Below are positions 21,554 through 31,917 of a DNA stretch of 64,000 nucleotides, one piece after another. Within the stretch, counting starts at the first letter, position 1. Each line of letters begins with the position of its first letter. The position numbers and the translations under genes are program-made. The stretch comes from Curvularia sp. ZM96 (taxonomy: Eukaryota; Ascomycota; Dothideomycetes; Pleosporales; Pleosporaceae), in NCBI GenBank assembly GCA_022457065.1, contig JAJGBQ010000002.1:930001-994000 (forward strand), read 5' to 3'. The notes beneath the pieces are model-generated. The model saw only the letters and a list, made by a program, of their open reading frames with translations, did no database searches and had not been told where the DNA came from.

Positions 21554-21766
21554 TGAAGGGCTACGCCTAGGTACTCTACTAAGAAGATTATATAACAACA
21601 AAACACGTAACTTATATAAGTCACGTGGCTTTCTCTTTCTATATAAGTAAGAGAAGAAATAAAGAAAGTATATACTTAGCCTATCTTCTTCTTTCTTTTT
21701 AGCTTTCTTCTTTTATATAATAGATAAATATATGTACTTGTTAGTTAAGCCTCTCTACCTATAATA
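21554..21766 (-). repeat. Dispersed repeat R2, copy B
   Basis: Same orientation as copy A. It runs from the TGAAGGGCTACGCCTAGG side, homologous to the right end of copy C, to CCTATAATA, which matches CCCATAACA with transitions. The AT-enriched differences from copy C are RIP-like. Confidence 0.7.
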
Positions 21767-22405
21767 ATAGTGTAATGGGTTAAGGCTATACCTAACCTAT
21801 TATAGTCTAATCACGTGTAGGATTCTATAAGTAGAGTAGATAGACTGTTAGACTCCTTTCCCTAAGCAAGACAATAACTTTTGGTTCTTTATAGTTTTCT
21901 ATCAGGCTTCAGCCCATAACAGCACCGCACATAAGGAACGCTTTCCTCGTGTCAAGCAATACTTTGATTTGAGTAAGAGAGGGAGATATTTGCGTATCAA
22001 GTAGATTGACAGCAGCAAGAACTGCGAAAGGATAAGTTCTCTGTAGGATTGTTCCTCGGATCCTATACATGTACGTTAGTCAAGATGTCTTTCCTTTTAT
22101 AGTACTGATGATAATATAATATTAAATAGTTCGCATATAGTTCATCCGTGGCGGTCCGACATCATGCCGTGATAGTTTTATTACGATTTGTTGATCCTCC
22201 ACTGAGTGGCTGTCTAGTACATCTCGGTCCGCCACGGTCCGAACCAGATCCGTGTTGAACCTAGTAGCACATCTAATCATATTCCTTGTGTATGGATCCT
22301 ATTGGTGATTCCTTGATCAGTTCCGGACGTAGACACAGCACTATTTTAACAGAGGTATCTCGCTAACTTGTTGAAGTTTTTGCAATCTCTAATTACGCGA
22401 CTAAC
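21767..22405. other. Gene-free DNA
   Basis: A 13-bp imperfect inverted pair, CCGTGGCGGTCCG near 22147 and CGGTCCGCCACGG near 22228, may form a hairpin. Nothing else recognised. Confidence 0.4.
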
Positions 22406-23290
22406 ATGACCGCGCGATTCCTACACCGAATATGGCTACGATTTAGTTTGTTTGCTATCACTACTGTCATTTTTCATCGTTTGTATCCTTTCGTAATCTA
22501 TCACTCGAATCTTCCAAAAACAAATATTTCGATACCTAATCAAGTCCATTTTGTATATTCTTAGCAAACCAGAGCTAGACTTTGACCTCCAGTTCTACCA
22601 CTACCTCTCCATTGTTTGAGTTATATACCATTGCCAGCCAGACGCTATATATCTACACACCAATGCGCATAACGAGACAATCAATCGAGCACGAGACAAC
22701 CAGTCTGGATGGTGGAGTCGCTACATATTCAGCTTACCTCAACTAGTCATTCAATTTGTCAATCCACCTGGTAACGCTGGAAATGGCAAAGAGATTCAAC
22801 TGATGGAGTACAAATCTGATTTTGTCAGAGTTCAAGCCGTCAAGAACTTTGGAGGGCTATACGCTACTATCATGATTATTTCACATGCAAGCTGCACTTG
22901 CAAAATGAGTAGGAGTGAGGATGATGTGGAAGTTGTAGACGCGTGAGGCAAGGTTTTCGTAGTTCGAAGAAGATGCATAGTTGACGCAATTACAAGGCGG
23001 TTTTCTGTTGGCGTACCTGATAACACGCTACGTACGTTAGAAACCACTAGTCTTAGAAAAGGGTATGCTCCAGCGCTTTGGCCAGCTAGACGCGCGTTCA
23101 CGTTGAGAAACAACCAAAGAACCGCTAAGAAATAATTTTTACAGATGGGTTTCGGGAATAGCCTGGTTTTCATACGCATGCGTGGGCGTGACGTTGTTCT
23201 TGACGCGTCACGATAATGCGAAGCAATTTGTTTTCAATGAGAATCAGCCTGGCCTGGGTGACCATTCTACGGAATTGGATGTAAATTGAT
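22406..23290 (+). pseudogene. Decayed GT32-like (Gly_transf_sug) glycosyltransferase
   Basis: The start MTARFLHRIWLRFSLFAITTVIFHRL gives a type II anchor. Next come SIPNQVHFVY, a frameshift, SKPELDFDLQFYHYLSIV, an in-frame TGA, then DAIYLHTNAHNETINRARDNQSGWW and MEYKSDFVRVQAVKNFGGLYA. K-SDF-RV-AVK-FGG-YAD is the block that leads into the DXD motif of fungal Gly_transf_sug (PF04488) enzymes. The Asp of that motif is lost to another frameshift. Downstream only faint pieces remain (VGVPDNTLRTLETTSLRKGYAPALW near 23010). Golgi sugar transfer is the family role. The boundaries are approximate, and a working gene would need at least three repairs. Confidence 0.65.
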
Positions 23291-23807
23291 GTAAGAGAGT
23301 AAACTAGTCATACGATGGAGTTTGCTAGGATGTTGAGAAGTACGGATATGAATTTGCAAATGTAGGTTCTTGATGTTCGCAGCTACGAACAAGAACTTTG
23401 TGACGCAAAGAAAGTGTCTTGGATAACATAAGACGCACTGGTTAGTGCTTCTTACGGAACAAAGCTTGTTCGTAAGAGACGTACCAATCCAATCAAGACG
23501 ACTGCCGAGTCAATTAGGACGATTGCCAAGTCAGTCAAGAGAGTGATTCCAGAGGCTTAGCCTCTTGGTTGCGTGTACTTGGACGGCAGCAATGAGGCGA
23601 GACCGAGCATGTGGTACGTACGTTCAACAGCATCCCTTGTCTGTCATTGAGTTCTTCCAGTGACCTATGAGTATAAAGTCCCTCGAGATAATGATAGAAG
23701 AGAGCACAACTCACCTGGTACATCAGTCTACTCTTCCCCACCACGACCTCGATTGTCTTGCCCCCACGCTTGCTCCTTCGATACATACTACTTCCCATTT
23801 AGAAAGA
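23291..23807. promoter_or_regulatory. Upstream region of the intradiol dioxygenase gene
   Basis: About 500 bp without a recognisable gene. Repeated GTCAATTAGGACGATTGCC / GTCAATCAAGACGACTGCC words occur near 23490-23540. Promoter function is inferred from position. Confidence 0.4.
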
Positions 23808-25060
23808 ATGAAGGTTTCCATTGCTTTCACACTACTCAGCCTTTCAATGCTGACGGCAGCGCATCCCGGCCAGAGCAAAGCTGAGATGAAACGGGAAACA
23901 GCAGAGCGCAATGCCTATCTGAGCAAGCACAAACGCTCGCTGGCTCATTGTGCAGACCAGTTGAAGGCGAGGGGTAACGATGTTGCCATGCAGAATCGCC
24001 GTCGCTCTTTGGTCGAGAAGGCGCGCCAGAAAATGTCTATTAGTACTAGTAGGTTTCTAGCAAACCATCGTTGAGGCCGAGCGGTAATACTAATCCATAG
24101 TCCAGCGAAACCGTATCTCCAAGCCCGCGATGTCGACACTGTCCTTGCCACTGATCACAAGTCTAATCTCACCAGTGTCACTTCTGATATGGACCCTTCG
24201 CTTCTCTTCTCGGGCAACAACAGCTGCATCCTCACGCCTGAGGTGACGCAAGGCCCTTACTGGGTTTCTGGTGAATTTGTTCGCCAGAACATGACCGACG
24301 GCGAGCAGGGTGTGCCCCTCACCCTCGACATTCAGATTATCGATGTCAACACTTGTGAGCCTGTCCCTAAGGTTTATCTAGAGGCATGGCACTGCAACTC
24401 CACTGGTGTGTATTCTGGTGTAGTTGCAAATGGCAATGGTAACTCTTCTGATGAGTCTAACCTTGGCGCCACCTTTCTCCGCGGCATCAACCTCTCTGAC
24501 AACGATGGTGTTGTCACTTTTGACACCGTGTTCCCGGGCCACTACACTGGCCGTGCGGTAAGATTGATTCCATGCCTTATTTCTTCACCAATCCTTGGCT
24601 CACACAGATTCAGACCCATATACATGTTCTCAGCCATGTCGGTGCTTCCTTGAACGCCAACAAAACCCTAGCTGGTGGCAACATTACCCATGTTGGCCAG
24701 GTGTTCTTCGATCAGGATCTTATCTCACTCGTCGAGACTGAAGAACCGTATGCCAGTAACACACAGGAGCTCACAACTAATGCCCAGGATTCCATCTTGG
24801 CTGAGGAAGCTGACGAGGTCGATCCTATGGTTGAATACGTTTTGCTTGGCGATCGTGTATCTGACGGCGTTTTTGCTTGGATTGCTTTTGGTATGGACAC
24901 TAAATCTTCGTACGATATTAGCCCAGCTGTCTTCTACACCTCTGAAGGTGGTATTGAAAACGAGAATTCTGGTATGGGAGGTGGCGATTCGCCTCCTAAC
25001 GGCACGGTACCTGCCGGTAACCCGCCTACTGGCATCCCACCATCTGCCGCTTCCGTCTAG
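23808..25060 (+). CDS. Secreted intradiol ring-cleavage dioxygenase family protein
   Basis: Model join(23808..24048,24106..24557,24608..25060), 381 aa. Intradiol dioxygenases split catechol-type rings between the two hydroxyls with non-haem Fe(III). The signal peptide MKVSIAFTLLSLSMLTAAH is followed by a KR-rich propeptide-like stretch. The core begins CILTPEVTQGPYW (first Tyr ligand), then PLTLDIQIIDVNTCEPVPKVYLEAWHCNSTGVYSG, FPGHYTGRA (second Tyr) and IQTHIHVLSH (two His). So a 2-Tyr/2-His iron site is complete. The C-terminus is a Gly/Pro/Asn-rich tail. Fungal secreted members act on lignin- or plant-phenol-derived rings, which is family knowledge. Intron 1 boundaries are ambiguous: 24053-24100 also keeps frame. 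Intron 2 (50 nt) is clear. Confidence 0.85.
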
Positions 25061-26955
25061 AGGCGAATGTCTTACTGAAAGTCACTCATGACAAGAGATA
25101 GAAGTAGTGATAGGAGTACATGCTAGAAAATACAGCATGGTGAGCTGCTGTATTGTCTCTTTGTAGTAACATCGTGTATAACTAGTGATGATTCAAGTTT
25201 GCTGGTTTGAATTCAAACGTTACCAATCGGGCTTCTGTGTGCCATAGTAGGCGTGAGTGGTGAGCATATATACAAATGCGGATGTTGCTTGGAGTAAGAA
25301 TCGGCTCTGAGACATGGGTACAAGGAGCATAGTCAAAGCTCCAACACCATCTAGACCCTTTGTCGCTTACGTAGGTAATCGCCAAGGCCATTCATTGGCC
25401 GCAACAGCCGCTCGGCTTATGATAATTACTCAAGATCCACTTCAAGAACATTACATCGGCATGTCGGGCCGTAAATAGTATTTCACACCAGTCTTGTGTA
25501 AATACGCTCTCACTGTGGCTCGTCTCTTACTCAGGCTGTGGGTCGCTATCGCATGAGGATTACCATGTCAATTATTGTTCTTACTATAGTAACAACTGAC
25601 CCACTCAGTCGAGTGGTTTCAAGCCTGTGCATGCGCTACTTCAACAGAATCATTGAAAATGCGAAGGAATGGGGGGGTGACTGTGCGACAGGACTGTCAA
25701 GCCTTACCTCATTGAATAAAGTGCTTTGGTTACCATTCCATACTCAGCCCTGCCTATGCGACGAAACAGATGCATATGTACGAAGTATGTACTTTCCTCA
25801 ATGAACCTTATGATGATACTGCTCAAGCATTTGCCTCTTTTGATCCAACCTTCGGATCACGGCGAGACTCCGGTTCAATAACGTGTCAAAGCGCTCAGTG
25901 CATGAGGAAGGTGGTTAGCGCGCGTCATGGCGATACAGCACATGCGACTGAGTAGGTAGAAAACTCCAGCCCAAACGATTGGGAGTGTGACAGCTTTCGC
26001 ACGGTTGTTGGGCCTAAAAGGAAATTTAACGTTTTCCCTATGAATTGCTGCCCAATAGGAGCATCCGGAGAGATAAAAGCGAACAGGATCCGTGTGGCGC
26101 GGGGAAGATAGGCGAGGAAGCGCGCCATCCACACTACTGACTCGAACTGCCACAGTCTGCAAGGCATCCCAAGCCCTTTAATGTGTCGTACGGCCGCATG
26201 GCTCCGTTCGGAAAGGAGGTCCGAACTGTTTCAAGTGCTCGCACTCCCAGTATCAAGTGAAAAGGCTGTGGCCTGTGCTCATGCTAAGTACATATGTATG
26301 TGGTAACATCACGATGGAATACGATCACATAAGATTGTATGTAGTGTTCGCTACGTGAGGCATAGAAGAATACGGAGCTGAATGTACGTCAGGCCACTCG
26401 AGAGAGCACGGGTCATAGACTATGACGCGATGACATTCCACTTTGTAGAGGGTTTCGGTTGAGAGCACAGGCCATGGCACCCCGTACTTTACACCCCGTA
26501 CTAAGTAGATAAGATCCTTGGTAGTCTAGGTCTAGTGGCACCACTCTGTTTGCTGTGGTTCTCCAGGCCCGCCACTACCGCCGCGCTGAGGTGACAGCCA
26601 TCAAGCTACACTCTCCTAATACCATGCGCTAGACGCTGAATTGGTGGCTGATTGGGCAAGCACTTGCGAGCCTGCAGCTTGGCGGAGTTAAGACTCAAGT
26701 AAGTTACGCGCGGTTTCTCCTTTCCGAAGAACTACAAGGCCCTAAGAAGCCCGGTCCTTGACTGTCACTTCGCTCTCTGACGCCTTCAAGGTTGTACTCC
26801 AAGACGGCGGGGTCATTCAATTCTTAGTCGAACATCCGTTACGGTACATGCAAATTCGACTTCGAACCAGGGATCATGGCTTATGACGAGAAGTTAGCCA
26901 GGGAGACTCTAGTACGCAAATCGCTTCTAATACTATGCACACGCAACTTGTTAAC
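25061..26955. other. 1.9-kb gap without a recognised gene
   Basis: Several 60-95 codon frames on both strands (for example 25925-26167 minus, 25538-25804 plus) have no domain or family pattern. The last few hundred bases should carry the promoter of the 26956 gene. Confidence 0.45.
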
Positions 26956-28273
26956 ATGGTACAGGTCCCCACCGCTTTGGCTGTTGTTACCATCTTCACA
27001 GTGCTTTCATCCGCCTGCGTTGCCCTTCGGTTTTACACACGGTACGTATAGCTCTCTATAGCATTCAGTGACTATGAATCTAACAGCATTTTGCGTTTGC
27101 ATAGGAGCATAATCTTGCGAAACGTTGGGGCTGACGATTACACGATCCTTGTAGCCCATATACTCAACTTGGGGGTATCAGCCGGCAATTATGCAATCCT
27201 TACTGTTGGAGGTGCAGGGCGACACGTTTTTGTTGTTGAGGACAAATTGGTAACTTTCTCAAAGGTAAGGAGCTTGTCATGATAACTGGTATTAAGCGCA
27301 TAAGAACTTACTTAATAAAGATACTGTTGGCCGCTATAGAGATATACAATGCGACACAAATTGCGATCAAGATATCTCTCCTACTCCAATATGGAAAGAT
27401 TTTTCCTGGCCGAGCTATGAGACTTACCTGCAAATGGGGGGTCGTGCTACTTCTTATGTGGGGGGTTGCACAACAGTGAGTTTTCCAGTCAGGATTCACC
27501 AAGAGCTGTCTAACAAGTTCATTCTTCAAAGGGTCTTCACCGTATTCATCTGCACGTTCTCGAATCTCACAAATATACCGCAAGGAGTTTGCGTTGGCAA
27601 TAACACGTGAGTGATGCCGTAAATGTGTACAAGTTTGCCATCATTTGCTAACGGTGACCAGACTAGCTGCGCTCAATGCTGTTATGAACGTAGTTACAGA
27701 TTTCCTCATTCTTATCATACCAGTCAAGCCAGTGCTTCAGTTGCAGATCAATGCTTTGCGTAAGGTATACCTGTTGGCTATCTTATGCATGGGCTTAGCG
27801 TAAGTAGTACTTGCAATTGTTTGATGAAGACTGTACTCACATTTATCAGTGTATGCATTATCTCAGCAGTAAGGCTTGATATGCTGATTGGACCAAAGTA
27901 TGACTGGAACGACATCACATGGCAGATAGGGACCGTTGCTTACCTTTCTACCCTCGAGACTAGCCTTGGAATAATGTGTGCCTGCATCCCCACACTTCGG
28001 CCCCTGCTGAAGCAGATTTCACCCAAGATGGCGGGATCAAGTGGCAGAGACGCATCAACTGCCAACCAATATGGCAGCAAGCGCGCGACTCGATACATGA
28101 ATGACGGCACTACGAGGACGACGCAGGACAACGCTATTTACATACAAAAGGACGTACATTTCCAGAGCACAACAGAACTTAGGGATATTCCACCCAAAGA
28201 ACCATACTCAATTTCTCACCGATCGTCCGATGACATAAGCTTGGAACCGGCATACCCAACAACGAATCGCTAG
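26956..28273 (+). CDS. PTH11/rhodopsin-like seven-helix membrane protein
   Basis: Model join(26956..27041,27105..27264,27321..27475,27532..27606,27662..27799,27850..28273), 345 aa, all five introns 50-63 nt. The protein begins MVQVPTALAVVTIFTVLSSACVALRFYTR, then LRNVGADDYTILVA, the R-x(4)-DDY motif of the fungal rhodopsin/PTH11-related domain (PF20684). Later come YNATQIAIKISLLLQYGKIFP, NALNAV-type VMNVVTDFLILIIPVKPVLQLQ and CIISAVRLDML, with GTVAYLSTLETSLGIMCACIPTLRPLL as the last helix. The last about 85 residues form a cytosolic tail. There is no N-terminal CFEM domain. PTH11-class proteins sense surfaces or plant cues in some pathogens; whether this one does is unknown. Frame continuity over six exons supports an active gene. 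Confidence 0.85.
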
Positions 28274-29291
28274 GGCGCATTTCTGTAATTTTTGAAAGAA
28301 TACACTTTGCTTCGTTCGCAAGAACTATGTTTAGATGCTATGACGGATTTACGTCTCTTGATATATCGCTGTATTACACGTCAATGTTTCAATGCTATAG
28401 ACACAAAAGTTGAGGATTATCTCCAAAGTGACCCATGAACGATTCACACTAGAGTGATAAGTATCTACCAAGATACTATTAATAGCGTAGCTTTCGTGAC
28501 GTAACTAACCAGGTTTGCAGCAGGCGTTATTGAGATCGGAAACTCGATCTCGGTAAATGGTCATAGGACAACCCCGTAAAGGGCAGGGACTTGCCATCTT
28601 GGCTTCACACAAACCCTGGAGGGTCAGGTACTGGTAGGGTTAGGGTTAGTTTGGCTACTCTCACATCGGGCTTAGCCCTATATCCACCTCGATTCCGTCC
28701 AGTGGTGCTATTATACCAATACAGCTATCTGTGAAAGTATTTTACACTGCGTACGTAGTCAAGTCCATTCACTCCATCACCCGCTATTGTAGTGGAGCAA
28801 TATCCCGAAACAGTACAACAATATGTTAAGTCAATGTTTCACAAGACATTGGGCATGAAACAACCGAGTGATGTACAACGGGATGCTTTGATTGAAATAT
28901 TCCTCTACTTTTTAGACCTCTACGTAGTGCTAACACAAGGATGCGTAGTACGGCCTTTGGCTGACGTCCATTTCATCGTGACAACTCAGCAAGTATTTAA
29001 GCTTAGATTTTCTTGGTGGTGCAATACTTGAGGGGAGGCATCATACATGTCTGTGAAACTCCAATCAGAAACAGGTAACTATGTTGTGCGCCATTCAGAC
29101 TTACCAGGGCGTTTTGTTCATATTCGGGGCTTCCCACAGTGCAAGTCTTTGGGCTATTGCCACAGTTGCAGAACGTCGTGGCCTTACAGGTCTGGACCAT
29201 GGTGCCTGGTCCTGGGTATGCGGGGAAAGAGTAGCTATAGTCCTAGAAGGCGTCTTAGCTATGCGAAGGTACGGAGCACCACCATGATATG
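28274..29291. other. Gap with a short telomere-like motif
   Basis: GGTAGGGTTAGGGTTAG at about 28633-28649 holds two TTAGGG units. No coding content recognised. Confidence 0.45.
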
Positions 29292-29516
29292 CTAGGAAAA
29301 CATCGATCCCGCAGTGACAACGTTAAAGATGTTTCCAATTGACAAAAGAGATTCGGAGGCATTAAATGGCTGAAAGATGATTCTTACATAGTTGCAAGGA
29401 TCGCCAGGCTGCTTTCCCTTGCAGATCCTGATAAGCTCCGCATTCAGTTCTGTAACGGTAAGGACTTGCGCGAGCGCGCAAGGGGCAAGGAGGAAAGCGA
29501 CAACAGATAGCTTCAT
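29292..29516 (-). CDS. Putative small secreted protein (first exon or whole gene)
   Basis: A 74-codon frame. MKLSVVAFLLAPCALA is a good signal peptide, followed by QVLTVTELNAELIRICKGKQPGDPCNYV. Two cysteines and the C-x-GK-x-GDPC pattern recall small cysteine-containing secreted proteins of plant-associated fungi. A consensus donor (TAT|GTAAGA) occurs right after CNY, where 43 codons end exactly in phase 0, so the real gene probably continues in a second exon that was not identified. No family could be named. Confidence 0.4.
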   Translation of the reverse strand: MKLSVVAFLLAPCALAQVLTVTELNAELIRICKGKQPGDPCNYVRIIFQPFNASESLLSIGNIFNVVTAGSMFS

Positions 29517-31917
29517 GATGGGTCAAAGTCTTAGCACGAATATGTTTAGTGGCTGTTGTGTGGTTTGTATCGTGAAGTGAAGGAAAAGTACATACTACGG
29601 ACTCGAATTTATATATGAATGAAGTGGAGCGGCTGGATACGAGAAGCCTAGACCAACAATGTGTAAAGACACGGAACTTTTCAAGTAAGCATGTCAGCGC
29701 TACGAAACGACGGCTCATAGCCTACAGGCATTTAGTCCGAATCTAGACTGTAGGGACCAGTCGTGCGTATATTCTTAGCATGACGCGGCCAATCTTGTAA
29801 GCGTATCCCGAATTACATGCCGCCTCTCTCCGCAGAATCTCATGATATGGGCCGTGGCTGTGCGTCATGTAGATGGGCACATAATCGCACCGTTTCATGC
29901 TTAGAAGCCAATGAGTTGCGTGGCGAGGTATTGCGACCAACACACTCTCAATTGCCGGCGCTGCGGCTGATATTCTGCTTGTTGGTGGCGACCTTTAGAT
30001 ATGCAGAGGATGTGACAAGTTGGGCTTTTGCTGTGCTTTCCTCAGGGAAAGGCGGTGAATGAGTGAATAACGCCGGGTTGGCGCCGCCACTCCCACCGCT
30101 ATCGAAAACGTAAAGTACATGCGACTCATTTTGTACACTATATGCTAGTGTTAACTAGTCACAGGGTCTCGAATATACACACCGACTCCATATTGGTATA
30201 CGCGACTACAGTCTGTACACCGTGGGAACTAGGGTTACTGCTTGGCAATGTACTTCTGGACACTCATGCTGTAAATCCCATCCACACGCTCCTATATTTT
30301 CGTAACTTCGTTGGATTCCCTTATGGTAACGGCTAAAACTTCTCCACGCTCGCTACTCCAGTCGCCTGGGTTTCGCGCTCTTCTCAATCTATATTTCGCA
30401 CTCCGTGGCATGCTTTAGCACGTCCAGCATCAGTGATTGTTCTTTCTAGGCAGCCTACACATATACGTGCATCTTAAGTTGTGCATGTTGGATAGCATCG
30501 ATGGTATTAGTGATGTGCTGCCCTTTTGAGGTAGATCACGTCACATCCTAGTCTATTGTCCTTTCAGCCTTGTTGAACATGGCCCTACCCTTAGTCCAGT
30601 CAATACAGCAGTGTACCTCAAATAGTTACTTTGCATTCCGGGGAAATCCCCCTGGTATTCTGCGAGCCTAGTCATATCTTCAATGAAACCACATAGTATG
30701 GACAGTGATTAGTTAAACAATGAGCGATCGAACTGGGCGAAATCTGTGGCGAGCCTTGCTAGTAATTCTCAAGTTTGTACCGTGACCGCTGAAGCTATCT
30801 TGTATTTAGGACTTCTGGATCTGGGCAGGTGGTAAATGTTATTTCTCTCATTGAGGGTAAAATAGCTTGTAGGTAACTAGAGTCCATCACAGCAATGGAA
30901 ATTCAATCTCTGCCGATTGCGAAGCGTAAGAGAGTCCTGTCCAGAGGCCTGAAAGGCTTCGCAGTATCAATCGGCATCAAATTAGCTTGAACTCTAAAAG
31001 TCTGGTAACGTCACAATAGCAATTACTTGGTCTTAGCTTGACGTTAAGGGTCCACGCACTAGCCACGGGTACCTGTCTCGATTCCCGTGATACATGGCGC
31101 CACTGCCGCGGAGACCAGGGCCCACAGCCTGTCAAATCTAGATCTACCTGCGCCATAGCTGCAAGAAGTTTTCGTGCTTCCCGCGGAATGAAAACCATAT
31201 CTGGTTTATGTTCATCTTATAGATAACAGCGTAGCCTCACAATCGGCTGATAAGAAGCCCACTGTGTAGGTCCGCACACCCGACGACAACCCTACTTCAA
31301 TAACAACGAGAACGCTGTCACCCCCGATCCTTCTCTCAAGAGCATTCACCCGTTAAGAAAATAGTATCTGTGCTCACGCGTGCACCTTCTGCACCAATCC
31401 CGCAGGATCTCGGTTGCCGCTATATCTTGTAACCTAGTGGGAGTTATGTAGGCAATGGAAATGGCAGCTCGTGGGTCGGTTTAGGCTCTTTCGCTGTTGT
31501 ATACGATTCGAAGCCGGCTCCAATTGACAGTCAGCCAGTCTAGCAATTCAGGAGATCAAGGAATGAACCAAGTAGCTGCAAGCACCCGAAGGACGATATT
31601 CAGCAAATTTTGGCACGTGTTGCGCTGTCTGAGATGCTTCGTGGCTATGCCTCGCCAGCCAGTCAGTGCGCTGCGGTGCGCCTTGGGGGCTAAATTGTAG
31701 GAGTAAGGCAAGCAAGCGCTAGTAGGTTTGGCTTCTGCGCTTCGCACATCTATTGGCTCACAAACCGCTTGAGTAGTGCTGCGCATTCTGAATGGAGAGA
31801 ATATTTGGGGGCCAAAGCCACGTCTGACATGCCCATGCTAAATTCAAATACTTCCTATGCAGATATAATAAAGCTGCAACCGCACTTGATTTCTTCCATG
31901 GCCCTTTCCACCAAGTC
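29517..31917. other. 2.4-kb gap without a recognised gene
   Basis: Only short unlinked frames. A TATAATAAAG-like box lies near 31864, about 55 bp before the next gene. Confidence 0.45.

Noticed and set aside
22147..22240. 13-bp imperfect inverted pair as transposon ends
   Set aside because: No flanking duplication and only about 70 bp between arms; a simple hairpin or chance is as likely.
25925..26167. 80-codon minus-strand frame with hydrophobic stretches
   Set aside because: No recognisable family, no neighbouring exon; chance length for this composition.
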